Of a DNA stretch of 64,000 nucleotides, positions 27,753 to 36,952 are shown in pieces. The notes under the pieces were generated by a model, which saw nothing but the letters and a program-made list of their open reading frames with translations, ran no database searches and had not been told where the DNA came from. The DNA comes from Bradyrhizobium sp. WSM1743 (lineage in GTDB: Bacteria; Pseudomonadota; Alphaproteobacteria; Rhizobiales; Xanthobacteraceae), in the NCBI RefSeq assembly GCF_000473065.1, contig NZ_AXAZ01000024.1:38541-102540 (forward strand). The letters run 5' to 3'. Position numbers and translations under genes: made by a program. Position 1 is the stretch's first letter, and each line of letters begins with the position of its first letter.

Positions 27753-29375
27753 ATGCCGCAGCTCGATGTCTACACGAACGACGACGCCGAAGTGTTCGTC
27801 ATGAACGCCGCGCTCAGCCGGGTGGCGCGATCGGTCGGGGGGTTCAGCGACAGCCTGAGTGCTGGGCTCTACAAGATCCGGGTAGTCAGGGCAGGCACTG
27901 TGAAGGAGCAGCTGATCGAGCTCACAGCCAAGCCTCAGCAGCTCCATCTGTTCGTCAGCCAGTTTTCCGCGATCGCGCCGATCGGACCGATGCTGACGGA
28001 TGTTGCCGCCGTCCAAACGCTGGCGCAGAAGGCACTGGGCAAACAGAGCAAACCCTGCATCCTGGTGCTTGCGCATCAGCGCGCCGAGACGGCCGATCGC
28101 GAGAAGCCCTTTGGCGGCGCTTCGATCTTCCCTTGGCGCAGCACAAGGCGCGCCGTCAGGCTGGACAATCGGCGCCGAAACGCAAGCATCGGCGATGAAC
28201 TCTGGTCGGCGGTGGCCGTCAGGGCCGATCCGGCGGACGGGCCTTTCGTGCTGGAGCTCAACCAGGGCGCGCAGGTTTCGCGGCAGGCCGTATTGGTGGC
28301 CGAGGGCTGGCAGACGCGCATCTTCCTGCGGGCCGGCAATGCCGACACGGCGGTCGGCGCAGCAGCATCCGCGACCGAAATGCACGGAGCTCGCGCGAAA
28401 CAAGGAGACACGCCGCAGTTCGATGTTTCGATCCAGATGGCGCGGCCGGGTGCCAGTGTCGTCTATTCCGACCATTGGGAAACCGTGGAAGTGGCAAGAA
28501 ACGCGCTTGAGCGGGGTAGGGCGATCTTCACCGGGGAAACGCTGGTGTCTCAGCTCCTCTACGAGAAGTTCGACAATCCGATCACCGGCTTGACCGGCCT
28601 GCACCTTTTCCTGGACGCCAAGGAAAGATCCGAGGCGGGCGACGCAACTTACGAGCTGAAATCTACTACGAAAAAGGCACTTAGCCGAGAGGGACAAGAA
28701 ATTGCGGACGAGGTGTTGGCGAACCTGACGAAGCTGCTGCATCCTGATCGCGCCGCGGCTGCGGAGAAGCAATTGAAGGACGACGGCACCCGACGGGAAT
28801 ATTGGGAAATCGAGGCAGCGCTGCAGGAGGTGCTGCTTTATCCGGACCCCGACTGGCCGGAATCTCCCGACCTCACTGCGCTGCGGCTGCGTGCCGGGCG
28901 CTGCAAGCAGCAAGTGTTTGTGCCGAGCCCGGCAATGTTTCGGGTGAGTTGGGACGTGTTGAAGGCGAATGCGGCACGCGACGGGCTGACCTGGATCAGT
29001 CGGGAGCTGTGGAGCAGCACCGGCGCGGCGGGCTCTCGTGGGCCATATCTTGCCTGGGCGCGCGGCCGTCATTCGGTGGAGCGCACGCTGCAGCGTGTCC
29101 GCGACCAGATTGAAAAGCAGTCGTATGCGCAAGTATTCATTCAACAGGTTCTGGCGGAGGGGAGGACGGACACTGCCCACCCCGGAGCAGCTCTGGAGGC
29201 GGTTATAGCCGATCACGGGGGGCTTCCCCTGGAGTCGGCAGCGATCCGGCCGGATCTGGAGGCGATCCTCGACAGCGGGGAAGATATGGCTACCGAGACC
29301 GCCAAGCATGAACTGGCCGCCAGTTTCAGCCTCCCGCTTTCCATCCTGCAAAAGGCACCACGTAACAAGTTGTGA
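27753..29375 (+). CDS. Hypothetical protein linked to the caspase-like gene, 540 aa
   Basis: The ATG follows GGGAAGG and the previous stop by 13 bases. Residues 1-85 look like a small beta-sandwich (LDVYTNDDAEVFV, LYKIRVVRAG, KEQLIELTAKPQ) similar in style to the C-terminal extension of the caspase-like neighbour. The middle (about 300-420) is helical and charged (TTKKALSREGQEIADEVLANLTKLLHP). The C-terminal part has TWISRELWSSTG and a second helical block. I find no catalytic motif. Its place at the end of the operon suggests a target, adaptor or regulator for the caspase. A longer in-frame start at 27657 lies inside the caspase gene and is not supported. Confidence 0.65.
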   Translation: MPQLDVYTNDDAEVFVMNAALSRVARSVGGFSDSLSAGLYKIRVVRAGTVKEQLIELTAKPQQLHLFVSQFSAIAPIGPMLTDVAAVQTLAQKALGKQSKPCILVLAHQRAETADREKPFGGASIFPWRSTRRAVRLDNRRRNASIGDELWSAVAVRADPADGPFVLELNQGAQVSRQAVLVAEGWQTRIFLRAGNADTAVGAAASATEMHGARAKQGDTPQFDVSIQMARPGASVVYSDHWETVEVARNALERGRAIFTGETLVSQLLYEKFDNPITGLTGLHLFLDAKERSEAGDATYELKSTTKKALSREGQEIADEVLANLTKLLHPDRAAAAEKQLKDDGTRREYWEIEAALQEVLLYPDPDWPESPDLTALRLRAGRCKQQVFVPSPAMFRVSWDVLKANAARDGLTWISRELWSSTGAAGSRGPYLAWARGRHSVERTLQRVRDQIEKQSYAQVFIQQVLAEGRTDTAHPGAALEAVIADHGGLPLESAAIRPDLEAILDSGEDMATETAKHELAASFSLPLSILQKAPRNKL

Positions 29376-29822
29376 GGTTGCGCCATTGGCAGCCGCGGCG
29401 AACGCTTGCCCCACATGACTGGTGCGGAGGCGCTGGGAGAGGAGAAAGCCGATGGCACGCAAACCGGAAACCTGACAATGGGCATGGCGAGATCGATGCC
29501 GGCCAGCGACGAGAGCGAACGAAAAGTCACGGTCCCTGAGCAACAGCATGGGCCTTCCGCCGTTCGCTCTCAGCGTGCAGGGCACTTCGTTTGATCTTGT
29601 CCGTGAATTCGCCGATAAGTAGAGCCTGGATGAGGGCTTGCAAATGCAAGTGCGATCACTCGCTGACCCCTGCTTCGTTGGCGCAGATCTCGAAACTTGA
29701 GGCTACGCATTGATTTGCGTGATGGGAGAGTTGGGCAAGATTTCAGAGCGTTTCTACTGGCGCGAGGGGCGGGCCCACTCAGACCTTGACAGGAAGACGC
29801 GCCGTGCGATCACTAAACCGTT
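29376..29822. other. Gene-free gap between two convergent genes
   Basis: A 62-codon frame at 29406-29594 has no ribosome site and no family features, and the minus-strand frames are shadows. I see no clear rho-independent terminator although two transcription units converge here. Confidence 0.5.
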
Positions 29823-31004
29823 CTACCTTGGGCGATCCTCTGCAATCGCCCGATCGACGGCGCGAATGATATCGGGCATGGCCGCAAAAGAATGCGCGTA
29901 GTTTCGGCCCCGATACTCTATTTCATCCGGGCCATAGCGGACTTCGTAGCCGCTGAAATGAAGGCCGGCGACCTTAGGCTCGCCCATGCTGTCGAAACCG
30001 AGCAAGACCGAACCGGAGCTGCCGCCCAGCGTCGTCGCATCGTGCCCGATCGTTCGTTTCGTGCCGTTGTCAACGCCTTCCAATCCCAGCACGATCTCTC
30101 CGGGCGATAATCGCTTGACGCCCAGCTTGTCGTTAAAGAGCCGAAGCAGCGTTGACTGTGGCAACCGCGAGCTGGCGGTCGTTCCGGGATAGCCGATCGC
30201 ATACAGATCGCTGCCGACAGTCATTTCTTCCGATGGCACGAGGACCGAAGGGAGCGGCGACGGGAGATCATTCTCATTTGTGTGCTTCAGTTTCAGGATC
30301 GCCAGATCCAGAAGCGTCAGATCCACATTCCGACGATCGATATGTTTGTCGCCGCAGTAGACGATCTTGCTGATGGCATGTTGTGGACGCTGCTTCGGTT
30401 CATCGGCTTCGAAGCCGAAGCAGATTGTTGCCTTGCGCAGGGGGCTAAGCTCCAATAGCGGCGCGGTTGGATCGTTGGACAATTCCTGGGCGACATGTCG
30501 GTTGGTGACGACATAACCCGGTCGAATCATCCAGCCGGTTCCGAGCTGACGGCCATGGTTGTCGATCCGGCCGACACGCGGTGAAATCTCGGCGATCGCC
30601 TTTGCGTAGGACTTCAACTCGTCCGCCCAAGCTCCCGCCATCGGGTCGTCGGGCGCGATCGCATTTTCCTTGATGAGGAGAGGCGGGCGGGTTCCGTCAG
30701 CGATCGCAATCGCCTCCAGCGCCGTCTCGTCAGCCGGGCTGAGCCCCGCGGTAACGCCTTCGGCGAGAAGTTTTTCGCCAACCTTCCCGCATTGCGAGAT
30801 AACGAGGCGATCGGCATCAGTCAGCCGGTCGCGCCCGCCTGCTGCCTTCGTGAGTTTCTCTTCCAGCGTTGAAATCGCCTGCTCAACGGTCTCTCGGCTG
30901 GGCGCATCGCTTCCGTCAACGGCCTCGATGGCGGTGGCGTTTTCGGTGTTTGCCTTCCTGTTGCGGATCGCGGCGTTGACGTAGCGCCGAAGCGGTCCAG
31001 ACAT
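29823..31004 (-). CDS. Trypsin-like serine protease with helical N-terminal domain, 393 aa
   Basis: The catalytic triad is visible as His170 in VVTNRHVA, Asp233 in LLDLAILKL and Ser330 in TLGGSSGSV. The protease domain spans about residues 145-375. Residues 1-135 form a charged helical region (SRETVEQAISTLEEKLTKA, LTDADRLVISQCGKVGEKLL) that could be an adaptor or effector-associated domain. The start MSGPLRRYVNAAI is chosen because GGGGGAG lies just upstream. A longer form reaching 31082 has no such site and would run through the promoter region. No signal peptide. It is transcribed divergently from the nuclease-lysozyme operon and convergently toward the caspase operon, so it may be the independently controlled protease of this region. 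Confidence 0.85.
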   Translation of the reverse strand: MSGPLRRYVNAAIRNRKANTENATAIEAVDGSDAPSRETVEQAISTLEEKLTKAAGGRDRLTDADRLVISQCGKVGEKLLAEGVTAGLSPADETALEAIAIADGTRPPLLIKENAIAPDDPMAGAWADELKSYAKAIAEISPRVGRIDNHGRQLGTGWMIRPGYVVTNRHVAQELSNDPTAPLLELSPLRKATICFGFEADEPKQRPQHAISKIVYCGDKHIDRRNVDLTLLDLAILKLKHTNENDLPSPLPSVLVPSEEMTVGSDLYAIGYPGTTASSRLPQSTLLRLFNDKLGVKRLSPGEIVLGLEGVDNGTKRTIGHDATTLGGSSGSVLLGFDSMGEPKVAGLHFSGYEVRYGPDEIEYRGRNYAHSFAAMPDIIRAVDRAIAEDRPR

Positions 31005-31022
31005 ATGCTCCCCCGTTCGATA

Positions 31023-31103
31023 CGCATCGGACAGCTGTGTTGCCCCAGCATGCATCAGATTGCATTCCGGATTGTCTTGCAACCGGAAATATGTTCCGAT
31101 GCG
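31023..31103. promoter_or_regulatory. Nested inverted repeats in a divergent promoter region
   Basis: The 134-base gap between the trypsin gene and the nuclease-lysozyme gene holds CGCATCGG (31023-31030) paired with CCGATGCG (31096-31103). TTCCGG (31065-31070) pairs with CCGGAA (31083-31088), and CGGAA-N5-TTCCG lies at 31084-31098. Overlapping dyads between divergent genes are typical of operators. No transcription factor gene is adjacent and I cannot define -35/-10 boxes. Confidence 0.4.
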
Positions 31104-31138
31104 AGGATTGGAATTTTGAAATTATTTATTTTGGGGCG

Positions 31139-34108
31139 ATGACTGTGACGAACGATGCAGGATCAACGTCTGTTGCCCGGGTCTTGGCCAATCTTGAAGC
31201 CTCTGAACCAGTGGTCGTCCTCGAAGGGGCAAGCGTCATCGCTTCGCCCTTCAGCAAGGCGCAGCTTGAGGCGGAAACCGGTCACGAGCCCGAATTTTTA
31301 GGATCCGGGGCGTTGGCACCGCTTCCGGACCTCAAGCACCCCGAGGACATTGCTGCTCGTCGCGACAAGCTGATTCGCTGGCTCGATTACCGGCACTTCT
31401 CAATTCTGTTCGACGCCCGCAAGAAGCAGGCGCTGGCGACGATCGTTGATATCGACGGTGAGAAATTTGAACCGATCAAGCGGACGAAAGGCGACAAGTG
31501 GTATCATGATCCTCGCCTTGCGACAGAAGACCAGCCGCAGGCGCGTCACTTCTCGAAGCCGGACCCGCGCATCGATCCGGACAAGAACCACTTTGCCTTC
31601 GGCCATCTCGTGCGCCGCTTGGATCCTTGCTGGAATCCGAAAAGAGCCAAAGGCGCCGCCAAGATCGGTGAGCTGCAATCATTCTTCCTGACCAATGCCT
31701 CGCCGCAGGCGGAGGACCTGAATGAGGGCATCTGGAACAATCTCGAAGACCTGGTGCTGAATGATCTGACCCAACGGTTGAAGGTGCGCGCTGTCGTGAT
31801 CTCCGGACCGCTGTTCGACGATGTCGAGCGTCGGCGAATTCATGACGAAATGCCGGTGGCCAGCCAGTACTTCAAGATCGTCGCCTGGAAATCTGACGAT
31901 CGCCTCGTTTCCGTCGGATGGGTTCAGCGCCAACCCCCGGACCTGTTGCCGCCCATCGTAGCTGAGGCGCTCCCCTTCGAGGAGCCCGACAAGAAAGGTA
32001 AGACGAAGGCCAGCCTGATGTGGCTGCGACCGATCTCCGAAATTGCGGCCATGGCCAATCTCGACCTTTCAGCATACGAGGCTGGCGACACGTATTCGCT
32101 GCGCAAGCCCCGGGTATCGCTCGAAACGGTCGTTGCGAGCGAGTCAGCCGACATCTTCAACGCGGATGATTTGTTGCTCACTGGCGTGTTGCCCCTGGAC
32201 GACGCGGAGGCCAGGTCGCCGATCGTCGGGGTTACTCGCCCGATGCTCGCGTATCGGGAGCAGGAGGAGGGGGATCCGCGGTCTGGCACCGCGCCATCAG
32301 CGAGTGCCGTGCTTGAATCGATTTCGGCCTCGCGCGCTTCGGAGAAGGCCTGCAATCTGATTGTCGAGTACGAAACCGGCGGGCGTGCGTATTACGAGAA
32401 CCACTACAAGAAGCGCCCGGTCTGGCCGAAGGAAGCATCCGGCATCACGATCGGTTTCGGGTATGACCTTGGCTATGTCAGCAAAGACGAGTTCGAGCGC
32501 GACTGGGCGCAACTGCCTTCCGACGACCTTGCACTGCTGGCGACTACGCTTGGAATGCGAGGCAAGAAAAACTCCGACGACGACATGAAGGCTGCGCTTG
32601 CGAAGGTGAAGCGCGTTGTCATCGAGTGGGAGCTTGCTGAGACCGTGTTCAGGAAGGCCACCCTGCCAAAGTTCGAGACGCTCACGAGCGAAGCGCTTCC
32701 CAACGTCGCCATGTTGTCCGGCGACAGCTTCGGCGCGCTGGTCTCGCTCACGTTCAATCGCGGGGCTGCCTATTCACGTCAACCCAAGCATGAAGAGCAG
32801 GACCGCTGGGTGCAGATGCGCGCAATTCGCCAGGCGATGCACGACCGGCGCTTTGAGAAAATTCCTGCGCTGATCATCGCCATGATTCCGTTGTGGAAGG
32901 GGACGGATATCGAAAAAGGAATGACCCGGCGGCGGACCGACGAAGCGGCGCTATTCCTGGGAGGCTTGTCCGCCTCACCGCTTCCCGAAAGCTTAGAAGC
33001 GCGTATCGAGGCGGAGAGCGCTGAACCCCTCGACGATGCGGAGCGCTGGCCGGATCAGACTGAGGAGGATATTGCCCAAGCGGAAGCGGCCGGACCGGTC
33101 ATCACGCTGGAGGCTTCGGGCGTCAGCTGGGGTGCGGATGTGGAGTCAGCTGACTATGCGCATTTGAAGCAGCCGCCGGGCATCGGCCTGTCGTTTTCGC
33201 TTGTAGCGGCGGACCTCGAGCTGCTTGCGAAGCTCAATGACTTCGCGCTCGATCAGGCGGGCGAGCGTGTCCTTTTCGGACTGCGCGGTGCAATGATCGT
33301 CACCGACCACACCAGTGCGTCGGGCATAACGCTGAAAGACCTGCGACCGGATCACGAGACGCCGCGCTGCGTCCTCGGAGTCTGGGATCGTGCGGCGGGG
33401 ACCGTCTCGGTCTTTCCGGGGTCGACTGTTCCAAACTCTGCAGCCGTACGGCGCTGGCGCGCATCGCGTGACATGGGGAACCTGCTTGCGACAGGGTGCT
33501 ACGGTTACGTAGCAGGAACGCATAACGGCAAGCCTGGCTGCCTGCTTCTTCGGGAGACGATCGCGAAGAGGCGCAAGGTCGTCGTCAGGCGCTCCAGCGA
33601 GGATCTGACGTACGATCTCTCTGACCTCGCCGATCCATGCGCACCGGGCGACAACATCCATCCGACGTTCCGCCTCAACATGTCGAGTTTTTCGTCGGTC
33701 GGCTGTCAAACCGTGGTCGGCATGGCAACGGTGGGCGGCGACCACAGCGGTCCGTGGGCGAAGTTCAGGATGGCCGCCGGCTTGCCGAAAAGCGACGGAA
33801 CGCCGTTCGTGTACATGCTCCTGACCGGCGCCGAGGCAAGGCTCGCATCCGGCTTGAGGCGCAACGGACTTGCGGATGACCCAGTCTCGCTCGCGGGACT
33901 GAGTCGGTTGCGGTTCGGCTCGAACGGCGAAGCAGTCAAGCGCCTGCAGCGAAAACTCGGGATCGAATCGCCCGACGGCGATTTCGGACCGACGACTGCG
34001 ATGCGTTTGCACGAGCGACAGCGCAGCTTTCCCGGTGCGTCGGGAAGTGACGGGATCTACACGCGCGAACTGGACGTTGCGCTGGGCTGGGCGGTGCTGC
34101 AGGCATGA
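31139..34108 (+). CDS. DNA/RNA non-specific endonuclease - lysozyme-like - peptidoglycan-binding fusion, 989 aa
   Basis: Residues about 60-235 form a His-Me finger NUC nuclease: His156 in FAFGHLVRR replaces the usual DRGH site, and FFLTNASPQ (Asn186) and NEGIWNNLED (Asn195, Glu203) follow in order. Residues about 403-640 are lysozyme-like of the T4/pesticin type, with Glu410 in IVEYETGG, WPKEASGITIGFGYDLGY and a later FGALVSLTFNRG. A further domain covers about 650-930. The C-terminus (about 935-985) is a PG_binding_1 repeat (LRFGSNGEAVKRLQRKLGI, DGDFGPTTAMRLHERQ). No signal peptide. The ATG of MTVTNDAG is used; the ribosome site GGGGC is close and weak, and a GTG six bases on is possible. 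The gene heads the operon continuing with trypsin, MoxR and membrane proteins, 40 bases away. It could degrade both nucleic acid and cell wall. Confidence 0.85.
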   Translation: MTVTNDAGSTSVARVLANLEASEPVVVLEGASVIASPFSKAQLEAETGHEPEFLGSGALAPLPDLKHPEDIAARRDKLIRWLDYRHFSILFDARKKQALATIVDIDGEKFEPIKRTKGDKWYHDPRLATEDQPQARHFSKPDPRIDPDKNHFAFGHLVRRLDPCWNPKRAKGAAKIGELQSFFLTNASPQAEDLNEGIWNNLEDLVLNDLTQRLKVRAVVISGPLFDDVERRRIHDEMPVASQYFKIVAWKSDDRLVSVGWVQRQPPDLLPPIVAEALPFEEPDKKGKTKASLMWLRPISEIAAMANLDLSAYEAGDTYSLRKPRVSLETVVASESADIFNADDLLLTGVLPLDDAEARSPIVGVTRPMLAYREQEEGDPRSGTAPSASAVLESISASRASEKACNLIVEYETGGRAYYENHYKKRPVWPKEASGITIGFGYDLGYVSKDEFERDWAQLPSDDLALLATTLGMRGKKNSDDDMKAALAKVKRVVIEWELAETVFRKATLPKFETLTSEALPNVAMLSGDSFGALVSLTFNRGAAYSRQPKHEEQDRWVQMRAIRQAMHDRRFEKIPALIIAMIPLWKGTDIEKGMTRRRTDEAALFLGGLSASPLPESLEARIEAESAEPLDDAERWPDQTEEDIAQAEAAGPVITLEASGVSWGADVESADYAHLKQPPGIGLSFSLVAADLELLAKLNDFALDQAGERVLFGLRGAMIVTDHTSASGITLKDLRPDHETPRCVLGVWDRAAGTVSVFPGSTVPNSAAVRRWRASRDMGNLLATGCYGYVAGTHNGKPGCLLLRETIAKRRKVVVRRSSEDLTYDLSDLADPCAPGDNIHPTFRLNMSSFSSVGCQTVVGMATVGGDHSGPWAKFRMAAGLPKSDGTPFVYMLLTGAEARLASGLRRNGLADDPVSLAGLSRLRFGSNGEAVKRLQRKLGIESPDGDFGPTTAMRLHERQRSFPGASGSDGIYTRELDVALGWAVLQA

Positions 34109-34148
34109 CAATGGAAGTCGTCCGTAATCGTTGAGGAGCCGTCTGAGC

Positions 34149-35858
34149 GTGAACAACCAGGCGCGGAACGGATTCGAAGTCTCAAGTCCGGCGTCGAACG
34201 AGGATGCGCTGCAGGCCCTTGGGAGTGGGCGCATTCTGCCGGCCAGGCAGCAGTGGGTGCTTGAGATGAGGCGGTATGCCTGCGCCTGCTCCGTCGTCGT
34301 CGGCGGGCAAGGTAACGGTTCCGGACTTCTGGTCGGACCGGATCTGGTCCTCACCAATTATCATGTCGTCATGACTGACAACGGAGATTTGCACGCGGCA
34401 AGCAACATCAAGTGTCGATTTGGGTACTTCGAAACTGGAGAGTTCGCCGATGGCCAGCATAACTGGGCAGACGTGATGGGGATTGTGACCTTCAGCGGCG
34501 TTGCACCGGGAGACAAGGAGCTCAAGACCGCTGCTTCGGACTTTGTCGACGCTGCAAGCGACGATTTGTACGACTACGCGCTGCTACGATTAGCCAAACC
34601 TGTCGGCGCATCCGCCGGAAAGGCATTGACGGGCAATCTCGACCCGCTCGGATGGGTGCTGTTGGTCCCGGACCAGGAATTGCCCGCGCAGGGCCAGCCG
34701 GTTTCTGTCGTCCAGTTTCCGGAGAGAACAGGGGCCGCGGGCCGAGGCTACGCGCAGGAGGCCAGCAGTATCGGCTCCGGCAAGCTCATCGCCCTGATCG
34801 CGGACGGTGTCCGTGTAGAGCATAGCGCGCCTACCCGCAAGGGCGCATCTGGAGGAGGTGTCTTCGATTCCGAGGCCAGACTCATCGGCCTGCATGTCGC
34901 TGGCAAGGATCGGGCGGACAAGACCGCCGAAAATCGTTTCATTCCGATCAGCCGGATTCTCAGCGACATCAAGCGCAAGAACGAGGCCGTTTTCAAGGAA
35001 ATGGTTGCTGCCAATCCGCCTGATCCGACTGTCTTCGGGCTCTCGCGAAAGATGAAGAACGCAATCGAAGAACGCGTCGCTGCGGCCAAGGTCGTCCTCG
35101 GACGCCAACTGGAGCACGCAAGGATATTGCAGGCGTTTGCGAAAGAGACGGTCGTCAATCAGGTTCTCTACCAATACAAGCTCGACGGGTTCGACTACTT
35201 CGTGAGGCGCATCAGGGAGATCAGCACAGCCCGCCTCGAGAACCGCACGATCGCGGATGTCCAATCCGAATTTCTGCAGGGTAAGTCCGGCAAGGGCGAC
35301 GCCTTCATTGCTTGGGAGAATGGATCGTTCACCTGGCCCAGATTCGACGCCAGCGAGGATGAAGCCAGGTCCGATATGCAGCTCATGCTTGAAAATTATG
35401 GATACAAGCCGCGGACTCTGCTTGTGATTGACGTTGGCGATCTCGAATGCAGGAATCCTGCGACAGAACGGCAATTCATCAAACTGTTCGGTGAGGTGTT
35501 ATGGGAATACGCTAGCCGGCAGGCGGGTGGTGCGACCTCAAGGCCGATGTATCAGGCCCTCGTTGCCTATCGGCGTCCTGCCAGCGCGTTTGACATCAAG
35601 CCTTTTTCACCGCTTTGGAAAGACACTGCCGCACCCCAACGATGTGGTGTCAGCGTTACTCTGACCAAGCTGCAACTCAATGACGTTCTGGCGTGGGCGC
35701 AGGCGTTGAATTCTGCGTGGTCTCCCGAACAGGTTGACGTTCAGGAAGACGATTTCGGGCTTGAACTGGACATGTCTGCGGCCCTGGAGATTCTCAACAA
35801 GACGATCAGCACGGCTGCGACAAAGCTCGTCGAAAGGACACTGGAGGCCGCGGGATGA
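34149..35858 (+). CDS. Trypsin-like serine protease with C-terminal extension, 569 aa
   Basis: The triad is His72 in VLTNYHVV, Asp142 in YDYALLRL and Ser234 in RKGASGGGVF, so the protease domain covers about residues 40-265. A helical linker follows (MKNAIEERVAAAKVVLGRQLEHARILQAF), then an unknown domain (about 330-569) with RTLLVIDVGDLECRNP and a final helix. A GTG start is preferred because GAGGAG lies 10 bases upstream; a TTG six codons earlier overlaps that site. No signal peptide, so it is likely cytosolic. The stop overlaps the start of the MoxR ATPase by four bases. Proteases coupled to MoxR ATPases are known from multi-component conflict systems, where the ATPase controls effector activation; that role is inferred here. 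Confidence 0.85.
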   Translation: MNNQARNGFEVSSPASNEDALQALGSGRILPARQQWVLEMRRYACACSVVVGGQGNGSGLLVGPDLVLTNYHVVMTDNGDLHAASNIKCRFGYFETGEFADGQHNWADVMGIVTFSGVAPGDKELKTAASDFVDAASDDLYDYALLRLAKPVGASAGKALTGNLDPLGWVLLVPDQELPAQGQPVSVVQFPERTGAAGRGYAQEASSIGSGKLIALIADGVRVEHSAPTRKGASGGGVFDSEARLIGLHVAGKDRADKTAENRFIPISRILSDIKRKNEAVFKEMVAANPPDPTVFGLSRKMKNAIEERVAAAKVVLGRQLEHARILQAFAKETVVNQVLYQYKLDGFDYFVRRIREISTARLENRTIADVQSEFLQGKSGKGDAFIAWENGSFTWPRFDASEDEARSDMQLMLENYGYKPRTLLVIDVGDLECRNPATERQFIKLFGEVLWEYASRQAGGATSRPMYQALVAYRRPASAFDIKPFSPLWKDTAAPQRCGVSVTLTKLQLNDVLAWAQALNSAWSPEQVDVQEDDFGLELDMSAALEILNKTISTAATKLVERTLEAAG

Positions 35859-36952
35859 CGCTCTTCAATGTTTTCAGTTCGACCTCCGGCATGCTCGCGG
35901 AGTCTGAACTCGCCGAGAACGATGAGCCTACGGGGAAGGGGTCGATCTATCGCTTCAATCCTACGATCGAAGCCGCCGTCGACGTGGCCATCGGATTGGG
36001 CAAGCCTTTGCTGGTAGCCGGCGAGCCGGGATGCGGCAAGACCGAGCTCGGTTATGCCATCGCGCGGCGCATGCGAATCAAGAATCTTTACTTCTTCGCA
36101 GTGAAATCATCATCGGAGGCGACCGACCTTTTTTATACCTATGATGCCATACGCCGCTTCCGGGAAGCGCAGCTCGCGGAGATAAGAGCCAGGGCGGCGT
36201 CCTCAACCGGCGGCGGATTCAGAGAGCCGGAAGTCGGCGACTTCATCAAGTATCGTGCGCTCGGACGTGCCATTCTCGATGCTCACCCGCACGAAAAAGT
36301 CGCATCCTTGTTGCGAGGGCGCAGCGCCCCGAAGCAGCCGAGTGAACCGCGGCGCTCCGTAGTCATTATCGACGAGATCGACAAGGCGCCGCGCGACTTC
36401 ACTAATGATCTCTTGCGGGAGATTGAAGACGTCAGCTTTCGTGTGCCGGAGCTGCAGAACGAGGCCGGTTTACCTGATGCGACGCCCTCCGGCAGCACCA
36501 TACCCGGCGGGCTGAAGCCGATCATCGTCATCACCTCAAACGAAGAGAGCCAGCTTCCCGACGCGTTCCTGCGCCGCTGCGTGTTTCTTGCGATCGACTT
36601 TCCTGACGACAAGTTGCTGCAGGATATTCTGGAGATGCACCTTGGCAACAAGCTGAAAGGGGCCGGGCCCAGCCTCTCGGGAGACGACCGCGCCATCCTG
36701 CTCAAATTCTTCGGCCGCTTGCGCGCACAGAACATGCAGAAGAACCCCGGCATTGCCGAACTGGTCGACGCGGGCCGCGTCCTTGCCGCGCGGCCGAATG
36801 GCAAGCTGGCGGAAGAGTGGTTGCCGCAGCTCGCCCCCGCGCTTGTGAAGCTAAAGTCCGATCTTGCGACATTCAAGGCGGTGCTCGGTGAGCGGGCCGC
36901 ATCGAGGCCGACACAGGAGGGTGACACTTGGCCGTCACCACCGATCAGCTAA
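35855..36952 (+). CDS. MoxR-family AAA+ ATPase, 365 aa
   Basis: The Walker A motif GEPGCGKT lies at residues 56-63 (Lys62), Walker B VVIIDEID at 169-176 (Asp173, Glu174), and sensor 1 IVITSNEE and the arginine-finger-type FLRRC follow. The order and spacing fit MoxR/RavA-type ATPases acting as metal-dependent chaperones or remodelers with vWA-type partners. The ATG overlaps the upstream protease stop (ATGA). The C-terminal part overlaps the start of the next membrane protein by 25 bases. Four overlapping or abutting genes in a row imply a stoichiometric complex of protease, ATPase, membrane protein and propeller. The family is certain; the client is not. Confidence 0.9.
   Translation: MTLFNVFSSTSGMLAESELAENDEPTGKGSIYRFNPTIEAAVDVAIGLGKPLLVAGEPGCGKTELGYAIARRMRIKNLYFFAVKSSSEATDLFYTYDAIRRFREAQLAEIRARAASSTGGGFREPEVGDFIKYRALGRAILDAHPHEKVASLLRGRSAPKQPSEPRRSVVIIDEIDKAPRDFTNDLLREIEDVSFRVPELQNEAGLPDATPSGSTIPGGLKPIIVITSNEESQLPDAFLRRCVFLAIDFPDDKLLQDILEMHLGNKLKGAGPSLSGDDRAILLKFFGRLRAQNMQKNPGIAELVDAGRVLAARPNGKLAEEWLPQLAPALVKLKSDLATFKAVLGERAASRPTQEGDTWPSPPIS

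Noticed and set aside
29406..29594. A 62-codon plus-strand frame in the convergent gap
   Set aside because: No ribosome site, no hydrophobic or motif pattern, and no support from context.
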